A DNA stretch of 64,000 nt from Malaya genurostris (lineage: Eukaryota > Arthropoda > Insecta > Diptera > Culicidae), in NCBI RefSeq assembly GCF_030247185.1, contig NC_080570.1, positions 128,518,650 through 128,582,649 on the forward strand, given 5' to 3'. Within the stretch, counting starts at the first letter, position 1. The number at the start of each line of letters is the position of its first letter. Both the position numbers and the translations under genes were made by a program. Shown here piece by piece: positions 1-11,074 of the stretch. A model generated the notes under the pieces. That model saw nothing but the letters and a program-made list of their open reading frames with translations. It searched no databases and was not told where the DNA came from.

Positions 1-588
1 TCCGAATTTTTTGCAGTTCGTACAATTCATTACATTTGGAACAAAAAGCCGAACAGGGAGGCGAATTTTATCGACATAGACATAGGACGGCAACGCAGAT
101 CCGGCAAATGTCACTCGAAACGAGTCTGATGGGCGATAAACTTTTTTTCCCTCTTCATAAACTACTGAGTACAGTTGTTTGCACTCCAGTATTTTCACAC
201 CCTCAAGCATAGAGTTCTTGAAACGACCAACACCATGCTTGAGTAAATCATCTACCGAAAGATTCGCTTCGGTAACAACACCGTCAATTTCGACATCTTT
301 GGAGGGTATGTAAACTTTATACTCTTTATTGAAATGTTCCGAAGAGACAATATCATTCGCGTGTTTCAAACTATTTACCACAACACGAATTTTATCGTTA
401 TTTACTTTTATGATCTCTTTGATTGAAGAGAATCGTGATGTCAAACCTTTAGAAATTTGGTAAATGTTTAATGGCTTTGATATACGTCTAAAAAAGACTA
501 TCCAAGGCCCAGAAGAGCTCTCCTGATATTTTTTCGTTCGTGGGGGTATAGGATTCATGCTAGGATTTACGTCCATGGATTCATCCAT
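1..588 (-). CDS. Gag-like ORF1 of a Jockey-type non-LTR retrotransposon (N-terminal part, cut by window edge)
   Basis: Reading the minus strand from the ATG at 588 gives 196 codons without a stop up to the window edge. The N-terminus is Met-Asp-Glu-Ser-rich, followed by a basic region with a PWIVFFRR stretch. The last visible residues (VMNCTNCKKFG) look like the start of a CCHC zinc knuckle. This layout matches the nucleic-acid-binding ORF1 proteins of insect Jockey-clade LINEs, which coat the element RNA. The frame is intact as far as it can be followed, so the copy may be young. The knuckles, the endonuclease/RT ORF2 and the 3' end must lie to the left of the window. Clade assignment rests on the general look of the protein only. 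Confidence 0.72.
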   Translation of the reverse strand, partial: MDESMDVNPSMNPIPPRTKKYQESSSGPWIVFFRRISKPLNIYQISKGLTSRFSSIKEIIKVNNDKIRVVVNSLKHANDIVSSEHFNKEYKVYIPSKDVEIDGVVTEANLSVDDLLKHGVGRFKNSMLEGVKILECKQLYSVVYEEGKKVYRPSDSFRVTFAGSALPSYVYVDKIRLPVRLFVPNVMNCTNCKKFG

Positions 589-954
589 CACATTAAAATT
601 TTTAATCAAACTTTAAAATAAAAAATGAAACCAACACTACACAGTACTCAATCAAAAGGAAAAGAAAAAACTTCTACCTTGAAATTGTTGTCTATCTTCG
701 TTGCACTGCCGTGTAGATCCTCGTTGCTCTAGATGTTCTTGTTGGATGCTGATTGTTGGATGTGATGCTACTGCTACCTGACATCCAGCACCACTCGATT
801 TCCGATATACTTTTGTCTTCGCCAGCTGCAACCAGCGCAGGTCACCGGTGTATACCTGCGTGTTGTATGGCAGTGGAAAGACCGAGTTGTCTTGTCTCCT
901 TCTTCCTTGTGCTCCGCACCGATATGCTTCTGCACCGAAGTGCCTTCGCACCGG

Positions 955-1032
955 TGTGCCTTTGCACTCTCCTGCTTCTATGTGCCTTTGCACTCTCCTT
1001 CTTCGATGTGCCTTTGCACTCTCTTGCTCAGC
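955..1032 (-). repeat. 26-bp tandem repeat, three copies, in the LINE 5' UTR
   Basis: Three consecutive units at 955-980, 981-1006 and 1007-1032, each starting TGTGCCTTTGCACTCTC, with variable last bases. Shorter diverged relatives (TGCACCG..GTGCC) precede them. Monomer arrays are common in LINE 5' UTRs and can act as promoter modules. Confidence 0.75.
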
Positions 1033-1319
1033 ACTTGTGGCTGTGTATTGTGGCCTGGGTAGAGCTTGGGAAACGCCCTTTGTTGTTTCCTTCACCAGCT
1101 TGGCCCAGCACTAGGGCTCTCTTATGCAGCACGATTTTACGTTTTAACGGCTGCTGCCAACAGGTCTCTACCTGTAGTTCAACCGTTGTCGTATTTAACG
1201 CGTGTAAACTAACCAGCGTTATTAAACTGTACGCTTCTATACACAACCTTCTCGGTTGAACGGCTATTACTGAATGACAATTAAGATTTAGTACTGCATG
1301 AATTCGCAATTTAATTTCT

Positions 1320-1741
1320 TTACCTTGAATCTAGGATTCTGGAGCTGAATTCTGAATCTGATTCCTGAAACAGATTTCTAGAATTTTTAAACTGCATTAC
1401 AAACATGGATTCTGGAACTATGTCCTCGAATTAAATTCGTGACCTGGATTCTGAAGCTGAATTTAGGAGCAGGCTTTCGTAGCTGATTTTTGGATTAAAT
1501 TCTAGGCCTGGATTCTTCAACTGAATTCTGATTCTGAATTACAGAGTGGGAATCTGAAAAAAAAAAATCTAAATTCAGTTCCTGAATGGAATCCTAGATC
1601 TGGATTGGATGAAATTCAGAATTTCAATTCTTGACCGGGATTCTGAAATTGAATCCTGAACCTGAATCACAGAGTTGAATTCTGGACCTGGATTATGAGA
1701 CTCACTTTTGAAACTGAATTCTAAAATTGAATCCTGGACCT
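1320..1741. repeat. 13-bp minisatellite array, left part
   Basis: Degenerate head-to-tail repeats of GGACCTGGATTCT alternating with GAAACTGAATTCT. The array is interrupted at 1741 by a TIR element and resumes at 3155 in register. Confidence 0.8.
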
Positions 1742-3154
1742 GGTGGAATCATGTAAGGTGATAAGTGACTATCACCTCCTGGTGATAAAGAGGTGATCAC
1801 CAGAATGTTTGGAATCACCGAAGGTGATCACTTTTACTATCACCATCACCGGTGATTGAGCCAACTTCATTCCATTTATCACCTGTCAAGAAACGTCAAT
1901 TTTTCCGGAGTAAAATATGGATGTGGCGTATACCGTTGATATAAGGAGGTGTAACATATGAAAGTGGCGTATACCCATATGATATTTTAAAATCTAAATT
2001 TTTATTCCCATAGTTTTCAACCCTTTTCATTAATTCGAGTCATGATTATCAACGATGATTTGTATGGATCGAAGAGTAACGTTGAAAAAAATTGCCTCGC
2101 GAGTATGGCACAAACAAATAAAAAATTCACTCGTTGGTTTAATTTAGTGCCGAATTTTATTTTTCAATGGAAATCAATGTTACAGTCAGTTCTTTGGGAT
2201 AAATTTGCTAGCTTTGAAATAACACGAATTGTTAGATCTTCTTGAAGTTCCACAACGGATGGCATTCCTCTCGAATGAGAAAGATCCGTTAAATAATTTT
2301 GTGTATAGTTTTCATTCACTTTACGATTATGGCATTTCTTGTAGTACCATGATCACAGAGCTTTCGAATGCTAGTTCCATTTTGGAAATATTACCCACCG
2401 GTACTACGAATATCAACTATGATTAGCAAATAATTGTCCAAAAATATTGCCTTATTTAGTTCAACTCACAAGAAGAAAATTAAGAACGCAGTTTAATCTT
2501 TTTTACTCGTTCAATTGAATGAGACTGATATGTCGCTCACTAAGTCACGACCATCTAATTCTACTGAAAATGTTAGCATAGATTTTTTATGTTGTTACGT
2601 TATGTGCAACAGGAGATGTCTACATTTATAAACTTATCACTTTTCCAGAAAGCAATTTATCTTTGACTCTACGAATACCCCAATGATATTCCTTCAAATA
2701 ATAATTACAACATAAATGAATTGATTTAATTGATAAATACTACCGTTCATTCTATGAATTCTTTAAACTATACAAACTAAGTTACTTTTCATTTTGGTAT
2801 TTAATTTTGAAACAATATCAGTACGAATTTTATTAAAAAATTATCCTCTCCGACCAATTTTGGTAGGTTATGTTTATATCAGTGGCTTAAAATTCACCTA
2901 ACGGACAATAATTTATAAAGCCACTTCTCAAAAAATCAAATCACTACTAAAAGTGATAACTAAATTGCTATCACCTCCATTTTGACATGAAGGTGATTAA
3001 ATCGTGGTGACTATCACCTTACGTAATGCCAACATTTGATAGTGATGTTAGCCTTTCAGCAGTGGTGACAGAACTTGGTGATTATCACCTTACATGATTC
3101 CAAATTTTCAAAAGTGATAATCATTTGGTGATAACCACCTTACGTGATTCCACC
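1742..3154. mobile_element. 1413-bp TIR element inserted in the minisatellite
   Basis: The ends are inverted repeats: GGTGGAATCATGTAAGGTG on the left and the reverse complement of GGTGGAATCACGTAAGGTG on the right. It is flanked by a CCT trinucleotide on both sides, and removing it restores the 13-bp array. The first 120 bp and last 220 bp are dense in GGTGAT/ATCACC palindromes. The AT-rich centre holds short open frames (2042-2245, 2223-2426, + strand) that I do not recognise. The superfamily is not assigned; the 3-bp duplication is suggestive only. Confidence 0.75.
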
Positions 3155-4560
3155 CCTGGTTCTGGATTCTGAAATTGAATTCTGAACCTGACTTACAGAG
3201 CTTGATTCTGAAATAGAATTCTGGACCAGGATTCTGAACCTGGATTTAGAAAATGAATTCTGAACCTGAATGCTCTATAGCTGGAATCTGAAATAGATTT
3301 CTGGACATAAATTCTGAGACTTACTTTTGAAACTGAATTCTAGAATCGAATCCTGGATTCCGGAACTGGATTCTTGATCTGGCGTTTGGAACAGATTTTT
3401 GGGTTAAATTCTGAATTTAAATTCTTGACCTTGATTCTGAAACTGAATTCTGAGCCTGAATCACAGAGTTGGAGTCTGAAATAGAATTCTGGATCTAGAT
3501 TCTGAGATTGAAATTTGAACCTCAGTCCTAGAATTGAATTGTGGACCTGAATTCTGGATATAACTTCTAAACCGGGATGCTGGAACTAAATTTTGGACCT
3601 GGATTCTGGAGCTGGATTCACGATCAGCTTTTGGAACTAATTTTTGGATTAAATTCTGAAACCTGAATTTCAGAGCGAGGTTCTGTAATAGAGTTCTGGG
3701 CTTTAATTCTAAGAGTTTTGAAGAAGAGTTCAAAAATCCAATCCTGGACCTGGATTCTGAAACCGAATTAGCGACTTGAATTTCGGAACTGATTTCAGGA
3801 CCTGGCTTTAGGAAGTGGTTTTTGGAATAAATTCCGAATTTTCTGAACCTGAACTACAGAGCTTGATTCGGAAAAAAAATCTAGACCTGGACTCTAAGAC
3901 TGCGTTTTGTAACTGAGTTATAGAATCGAATCCTGGGCCGTGATTAGGAACATATTTTAAGATTCTGAATTTAAATTCTGGACCTGGACTCTGAACCTGA
4001 ATTATAGAACTGGATTCTGAAATCGAATCCTGGACTACAGTTGTGAACCTGGATGCTGAAACTGAATTTTGGACCTGAATTCGGGACCTGGATTCTGAAT
4101 TCAGGACATGATTTTTGAAATAAATTCTGAATTTAAATTCTTGATCTGGATTCTGGACCTGAATTTTTAACCCGAGTTACAGACAAAATTCTGAAATATG
4201 GTTCTAGACCTGAATTCTGAGACTGAATTTTGAAACTGAATTCTAGAATAAAATCCTAGATTTGCATTCTCAAACTTAATTCTGGATCTGGAATCTAGAC
4301 CTGAATTTTGGAATTGAGTTCTAGAACTGAATCCTGGATCTGGATTTAAATTCAGGAACTAAATTTTGGAACTGAATTCTGAACCTGAATTTTGGATTTG
4401 AGTTATAGAACTGAATCCTGTCATGGGTTTGAATTTTAGAACTTGATTCTGAACCTGAACTCTGAAACTGAGCGAAGAATCTCAAACTGAATTCAGTTCC
4501 ATAATTAATTTCTAGAACGCAGTTCCAGAAACCAGGTTTAGTTCAATTTCATTATCCAGG
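3155..4560. repeat. 13-bp minisatellite array, right part
   Basis: Same GRAMCTGRATTCT-type unit as 1320-1741, with many point changes and small indels. Near 4490-4560 the repeat orientation flips to the complementary form (AGTTCCAGAA, AATTCAGTTCC). Confidence 0.8.
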
Positions 4561-4689
4561 CTTAGCTTCCGAGCTCGGGTCAGATGCACAGGACCAGGAT
4601 TCATTTTCTGGTGTCGAATTCATCCATGGATCGTAGATGGTGATTATGTTGATGAATAAAAAAAATTTTGCAAAAAAAATGTTGTTGCC

Positions 4690-4855
4690 ATTGTTAGTCT
4701 CGGGACTTATTGATCCATGTGTTAGAACAAATTATGCAAAATCGAATAAAATCTCAGCTTTGTCGTAGAAATAATGCTTAGTATGTAAGTGAACATTGTA
4801 AACAATTTATATGTAGTCTACATTTGCTTGACGAAATAAATAAATAAATATCATA
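4690..4855 (+). mobile_element. Probable LINE 3' UTR ending in (AAAT)n
   Basis: The sequence runs into AAATAAATAAATAAATA at about 4837-4853, a tail type typical of insect Jockey/CR1-like LINEs. No coding sequence is left beside it. Confidence 0.4.
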
Positions 4856-6014
4856 TAAGATCCTAGTCATGTTCCCTATCAGACAGCTAGCTTCTTTTTC
4901 CAAGAAATGCATTTTCTTATTTTTGTTGATCCCTGTTTTGTATTTGAATTCTATCGGCCATTGTTTTCAGAACATAAGAAGAAATATATATTTTCAGTTA
5001 CAATTCATATGAAAGTTATACGATAAAGTGGTGTCTAAAGGAATTTGTAGTGTTTGTGATGTTTTCTATGAAACATATTTGTGTATGTCTCTTTCTGTGT
5101 ATTGTGTATTTCTCTGTCTCGTTCATATCAGTACTTCATACTTTGGCTACCAAACTTTCTTTTTCGAACTTTTTTCAATATTTTGACGATCAATCTTCAT
5201 CTTTTGGTATTATTTCCACTTCGTTCAATATTTCGGATGGCAAATCACTAGTATGGGATGTGCAATCGGTACAAATTGAAAATTATTTCCTAACAGCATC
5301 GCTTGCAAAGATGTGAATTTTGTGACCTCCTATTTCAACTGTAGACACGGTATAAACAAATTTTTATAAGCATGATTTGCATGTTGCTTTTTGCGAATAC
5401 ATTTCTCCGTTCATCGCATTTGAGGAAAATGCACTCAACCACGTAAATATAGAAAAACTTTAACGTCATCCGGTTATGTCTCTAACATAACCCACCTGCT
5501 TTTTTCAAAAAGTCTCGACACTTTCTGAAACTAACGATAACAGTTTTTGATGTAAATACCTGTGCGATTCTGAAGAGTAGTAGCGCTAATTGAGTGCATC
5601 ATGGAAAAATAAAATTACCAACAAGACCTGATTACGAATCAAATTCTGCTGCCCAATTAAAGAATCTTACTCTTCTAAGGTAATGCAGTTATAAAGTCAA
5701 ATTTTAAATAAAAAATGCGATGTGATGGTTTTATCAGAGGACTGTTTTAGGTTTACGAATCAAATAAACTTGAGATAACAGTCGTAAAGTTGGGTTTCCA
5801 AGAAATATTGATTTCAAACCTTTCAATTGTCCGTTGGAATGTTGTCGGAATACTTTGAGTAGTAGTAGTATTATTACTGATCCTATTGTTCCAATATCTA
5901 GACGACTAGCAGATTTCACCCGAGCTTTTAAACAATGTCATTATGATCGGTAGAATCATAGTTTACCATTTTTTAAATTCTCCCTAATTCATGTAATTCT
6001 AAATAAACACCTAC
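4856..6014. other. Non-coding, nothing recognised
   Basis: AT-rich sequence downstream of the orphan exon at 6015-6284. The short open frames at 5050-5316 and 5734-5919 show no recognisable domain and no convincing splice partner for that exon. Confidence 0.5.
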
Positions 6015-6284
6015 CGGTCGTGTAATGATAACGCTGCTGGCTTGATGTGCCGGCTGGGGGACTCCTAGCGTGACAACGGTACTGTCCAACGGTAACTTCC
6101 CTAGGACCATCGAGATCCGCTGCTGACTGTTGCTGTTACTACCGCCGCCGATGACGTTGGTGATGCTTGTTGAATCGTCCACCGCTGCACTGTTGCTACT
6201 TCCGATAGAGCCACTGCTGGCCGACGAAACCGAATTCTCGTCTGACATTGCTTTCGGTGTGACCCGAGTTAAATCCAATTTCAT
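6015..6284 (-). CDS. First coding exon (N-terminus) of an unidentified Ser-rich protein
   Basis: The minus-strand ATG at 6284 has a purine at -3 (GCAATG). It opens a 90-codon exon beginning MKLDLTRVTPKAMSDENS. The middle is a Ser/Gly/Asn-rich low-complexity stretch of about 45 residues, and the end is a more ordered hydrophobic segment rich in Val/Leu/Pro that closes with VIITRP. A donor CCG|GTAGGT follows in phase 0. Mixed codons for the Ser runs and the higher GC than the flanks argue for a real exon. The continuing exons must lie at lower coordinates or beyond the window; no partner was found between 1 and 6014. I do not recognise the protein. It is divergent to FoxK. An earlier in-frame TTG at 6314 is not used as a start here. 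Confidence 0.6.
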
Positions 6285-8544
6285 TGCTTTTATATTTTGA
6301 TCCTTTTTCGCCAAATTTCGCCCACCGTGTTGGTAAAGCTTGACTAAACTTTCACGTTGCCTTGGTTATGTGTGCGTACGTTGATTTCTTCTGAACTTTA
6401 TTCGTTAGACACTGTGCAGAATTTACAATTATCTTGTTGCGTTTTGATGATTAAGTGGATAAATGGAAGATAAGACGCAAAATAAAAAAAACGTAAACAC
6501 TCAATTTGCTGCACTGGAAAAACACCACGTCCGAACGGTTCCTGCTGTGACGCAACTCTGTTGCGTGTGTTTGTGTTCTCCCTTTCACTATTTTATGAAC
6601 GATTTGGAATTTCTTATGAGCAACATCGGACCCGTACTCTACGCACAAATTGTACACCTTCTTAGCTAAGAACAATTGTGTAAACTTATCAACTTCCGAT
6701 GTGAACAGAAGGCCGTGTATTTCCTAGAATTTCACAACGTTTCAAAAAGAAACGTTCTCACAACAAACGGTTTCCCTCGCTAGATATGGTCGCACTACCA
6801 ATAACGATTGCCAAATACAAATAGAAGCTATGAGTCATCGGTTTTCACGTTTCCATGTGGCTAGCCATACATTGCTGATTGAATGAAGTAAAAATAACAA
6901 CCATTGCGCCTACACACACAGTCACACTGTGCTGTCATGATACACACGCACGCATAATAGCACATGCTATAGTAATTTTCATTTTCAAATTTGACGTTTG
7001 AATAAAGCTAGAGTTGAATGAAAAGGTGTATTTCGTATATACGCATACATTCAAGTTAGAAGAGGACAAAATATGAACATGCTAGCGAGAAATGATTCTG
7101 CAATTTGCAAGAAAACAGTCGGGCAAATAATTTAGCTGTGATCCTTCCACCAAGCTTTGTTAATCGAGCAGTAATGACGTCAATTGTTATGGTTTGAATG
7201 ATAGTGTATTCATTGCACATATGAGCGTAAGGTTAAAAGCTAAACGTTAGCGAACTAGTTTGAATAACTTGATTTTTATATTGTACAACTGTACAGGCGC
7301 ACATTCTCGGAAACAGAAATGACAGAAAATTTCATTAATGCAAAACAGATAACAATCGTCGAGTTGTTTTGATTTTTACTTAAAGTGGACGAAGGACAAT
7401 TGTGCAGACTATTTTTCACCTAAATACGAAGAACTAAATAAATATTCAAAAAAGTTCTGTTGAATATTGGCTCTTAAAGTGACAATTCAAATTTGCTTTC
7501 AATTTTTGAAAATAAGTTCTAAATTTCACACTAATTCTAGACAAAAATCTTCACCGTTACAAAAATGTACGTTTTTCTCAAAAACAAAAAAATATAATCA
7601 CTGCTGTTTAAAACAGCAAGCTCTATTTGGTAGCTTTAAAGTTTATATACAAACGGTCGATTTACAGCATAACAAGTTATGACTCATCATTTCAGTACCG
7701 ATGCTTGCACTTGTGGTTTGAGATACGTGTCTGGCGCGCAAAGAAGAATGCAGATCATTTCCGGAGCCCGGCATGCGCTAGCTTTGTTTGGGTACGCCGC
7801 TGGTGCTTCTCTGTATCACAGATATCAGACATTCAAACTAGGACAAGCTTCAGTTCAGCGCAATTGGGTAAAAGTCGGTAGTTAAGTAGAGTAAGTTCTG
7901 CATCTGCTAAGCGGTTTAAGTTGAACTTACAGGTTGACAATGGCAGTTCAAATTTAGTAAATGACGGAAGTGAAAATTCATGCAAATTTTAGATAAGCTC
8001 AAAATTGGTTTCATAAACTAGGAAACAAGCGCTTAAATGATGATTACGTTTGTATTCTAGGCGCCATTCCAAATCATTGTCTTAATATTTCACACATCTA
8101 AATATTTGAGTAAAAGAAATTACCAAAATGCCGATCCCGATTCATTTCTGGCATTTTTAATGCTAAATTGTGAAATTCTCGGCGATATTAAACACTGCTC
8201 GGAAAAGCGATGCAGTCAAATGCTAACGTTATTTGCACTCGTTTGGTGCGAATTTCGTACAGCGAAAAGTACAAAAGGTTAATCAAATTATTCTCCATTT
8301 GCACTGAACTGATGATTTTTACCATCGATTTGCAAAGAAGTAATCCTCATAGTTCTTTAGACAACATTTAGAGCCATTAGAATGGCTGATTTTGAGTGAT
8401 GTTCCCCATAGTTGTCCACTTTTCGTTTATTTTCCTCCAATGCAAACGACCAGAAGCTTTATGATGCAATCACTCTTGTTTGAAGCGAAACTCACACTGC
8501 GAGTGTCCAACATCAAATATGCTCACAGAAGAACTAGAGCAATT
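6285..8544. other. Upstream region of the orphan exon; no other gene seen
   Basis: Presumably contains the promoter and 5' UTR of the minus-strand gene (6285-6700 is somewhat CpG-richer). Overlapping short frames at 7627-7885 lack any domain. 7020-7060 has a run of TATA-like dinucleotides. Nothing else is supported. Confidence 0.45.
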
Positions 8545-9400
8545 CCAGAAATGAGTAGACGAAAAAGTGACAAAATCAGAATCGACCTTTGCACATGGCT
8601 TCAGTACAGCAAACTATAAGTTTTGAACCGATTGAGAAGTCAATCCGACTCACGACTGATTTTTAAAAAGGGCGTATGTATTTTTGCACTTCACCAAAAT
8701 TGCCTTTTTCAAATCGTTGTAACTCGGGAACCGTTAATTGTACAAAAATGGCGTTCAGGAAGAAGTTGTAGGGAATCGATTTGGCACTCTAAAAAAATGT
8801 ACACTGAAAACAATTTTTGTTTTTTTCTCAATAATTACAAAATAATCCGAAAAAGTTAAATAAAAAAAGCATGGTTTTGTTTTAAAGGTCCTATTAAAAC
8901 CTACAGATTGATGGCTATCCCATCCATGCCTTTTGAATAATGAAGAAGTTACAGCTAAAACAATTTACAGATATATTCGAAATTTCAAGTTCTCGTTGAA
9001 AGATAATCATTTAAACAGTAGAATATTATTCTACAGGTTGAAGGCAATAAATTTGTTCATGATATCATTTCTTCTAAAAGTAGCTGTTCTTGAGATACTT
9101 GGATATTTAATTATAACACCATTTTTTATGCACATTTTTTTAGAATGCCCAATCGATTCCCTATAACTTCTTCCTGAACGCTATTTTTGTAAGATTAACG
9201 GTTTCCGAGTTACAACGATTTGAAAAAGCAATTTTGGTGACGCCCTTTTTAAAAATCAGTCGTGAGTCGGATTGACCTCTTCATCGGTTCAAAACTTAAG
9301 GTTTGCCATACTGAAGCCATGTGCAAAGTTTCGTCCAAATCGGAGAAGGTCGAGTCTGATGATCTGCTAAGCATTTCTGGAATTGCTCACTAGTTAAGGG
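8545..9400. repeat. Fold-back repeat: two inverted ~265-bp arms
   Basis: The left arm (about 8545-8805) and right arm (about 9130-9400) are reverse complements over most of their length. Shared landmarks include TTTGCACATGGCTTCAGTA, CCGACTCACGACTGATTTTT and GGGAATCGATT. The right arm has an extra ~25 bp and the left arm an extra ~16 bp. The AT-rich loop is about 320 bp. It may be a fold-back transposon or two head-to-head copies of one repeat. Confidence 0.75.
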
Positions 9401-9879
9401 ACGGAACCTCAAATTCGACATTGACTGAAGCACCAGTTGAATAATGCCGGGTGTAGTTCCACTTTCATGGTTCTTCATAGACTGAAGCTAGCAAACAGGG
9501 TCTATTATAGATTCGGTCGATTTTGATGTTTTGTGTTTTACCAGTTTTTTCACTATTTAAACAGTTTTTACGTAATAAACGAAAATAAATAAATAATTAG
9601 AAAAATCGTTTCGTGAAAAAATTAGAGAAAATACTCAAACAAAGGAGTTATTAAGAAATTAAATCTGGAGTATTTTCGTTATACTTTTATGTTGTGAAGT
9701 TTTGAAAATGTTCCCAGGTGAGCATAGTAAAGAAAGACGTAGTTCTACGTCAAAAAGTATACGCACGATTTTCACAGACACCGTTCGACCAATTTTCAAA
9801 AGCTTAAGCTCAAATGAAAGGTCATACAATCAGACAGAATGCTATCGAATTTGGCGCGGATGCAACTTCCGATTGCGGA

Positions 9880-10150
9880 GTTACATGTTGACAAAGACAT
9901 CATATTAATAAGATATCCAGCTCTCACATTTCTCGAACAAATCATTGGCAACATCCTTTTTTACGAGCCTGGTGCCCTCGGGCGAGTCCGCATCGAATCT
10001 TGTACATAGAAGTAGTGGAGAGAAATGTCAAATTCGTGTGCGCCAAAATAGGAGCACTGCGCATCCATGCAATTGACATGATATGTTGAATGTGATGCCG
10101 TGCGATGGCGTTGCTTAACTGAAGATTGATTTCGCTTCAAGCTGACAGCA
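9880..10150. repeat. Dispersed repeat, copy 1 (partner 31715-31975)
   Basis: About 260 bp is nearly identical to 31715-31975 in direct orientation. Both contain GATATCCAGCTCTCACATTT and GTGATGCCGTGCGATGGCGT. The family is unknown. Confidence 0.7.
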
Positions 10151-10436
10151 TCTGATGTTGATAAACACAAAAAACTTAATTTCAAGAGCGTGTTCCTAAA
10201 CATGACATTGGAAAATCGAGAAAAATACTTTTAACTAGTAGTATAATTCTGCTTAGTTGATGACTAAATACATTGATTTGGGTATGGGAAAAGTGATCGT
10301 ATACTCCAAACCGGAAATCAGTCCAATTTCTCAGAAGCCGTTGGCCAAATTTCCACGAATTTCCCATAAGTTGATGAAGAATTTTGTCCGGATCCGATTT
10401 CCGATTCCGGAATTACATCATTTTTAGCGATAATGA

Positions 10437-10500
10437 AAAAAAAACTGTTTTAATCAACCTAGTGGTGTAATGATGCCTTTCGTATATTTTCAAAAATATT
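10437..10500 (-). repeat. Terminal fragment of the CCTAGTGGTGTAATGATG repeat family
   Basis: The same end sequence recurs at 26397, 32966 and (inverted) 45260. See the fuller copy at 32966-33660. Confidence 0.5.
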
Positions 10501-10514
10501 ACTAGAGAATTCTG

Positions 10515-11070
10515 TCACAAATTTACTGATATCTCGGCAAATTAATTTTTTTTGCCGAGATTTAGCAAAATCTTGTGCTAAACTCATCGGTTATTAACAA
10601 TTATCCCGAAGTAAGCAAATGCGTTTGCCGAAATTTCGAAATATGTATTAACTTTTGCCGAAATTCGATAAGACAACAGTCATTTACGTTTCATATTTTC
10701 GCTTGGCACTACGCAGTTATTTCCTGGAGAAATATTTCGGAGAAAATTTTTTTTTGTGTATGCTTAGAATAATACGAAATTTTGATCCCCAATTGAATGA
10801 ATTGAAAAATGAATTTCACTTTAATTATTGAAGGCTCAGTAATTCATAAATTTCGTTTCGTTGCTTTTGCCGATCATTTAGTAAAGGTTAAGCCGAACAG
10901 ACAGTAAACTTTTTCTGGACAATTTCGGTAATAACTGACGGTTGGCAAATTTTAGATTGCTGAGACTCTGTAATATTATCTTTTTCTGAGATGATTACCG
11001 AGTACTCGGCGTTGCAAATCTCGGCAACTATTTTGCCGAGATTCAGCGAAAAAAGAAGTATGTAATTTCT
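10515..11070 (+). mobile_element. Truncated copy of the CTCGG-rich TIR element (relative of 12396-13612)
   Basis: Its left part matches 12516-12740 and its right part matches 13365-13610, both rich in TTTGCCGAGAT/ATCTCGGCAAA. The internal ORF-bearing segment of the longer copy is absent and the outer left TIR is missing. It is an internal-deletion and 5'-truncated relative. Confidence 0.65.
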
Positions 11071-11074
11071 TCTT

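Larger units (their letters stand above)
1..1300 (-). mobile_element. 5' portion of a Jockey-like non-LTR retrotransposon
   Basis: It consists of ORF1 (1-588) preceded, in its own orientation, by about 700 bp of GC-richer sequence unlike the surrounding DNA and containing a short tandem repeat. That is what a LINE 5' UTR with an internal promoter looks like. The upper boundary near 1300 is set only by the start of the 13-bp minisatellite. Confidence 0.5.

Noticed and set aside
652..1309. Overlapping open frames on both strands (up to 168 codons)
   Set aside because: They lie in the LINE 5' UTR and its 26-bp repeats, with no domain. The frames differ between strands and look compositional.
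7627..7885. Two overlapping plus-strand frames of 84 and 68 codons
   Set aside because: No domain, no splice context, and two competing frames. Not called a gene.
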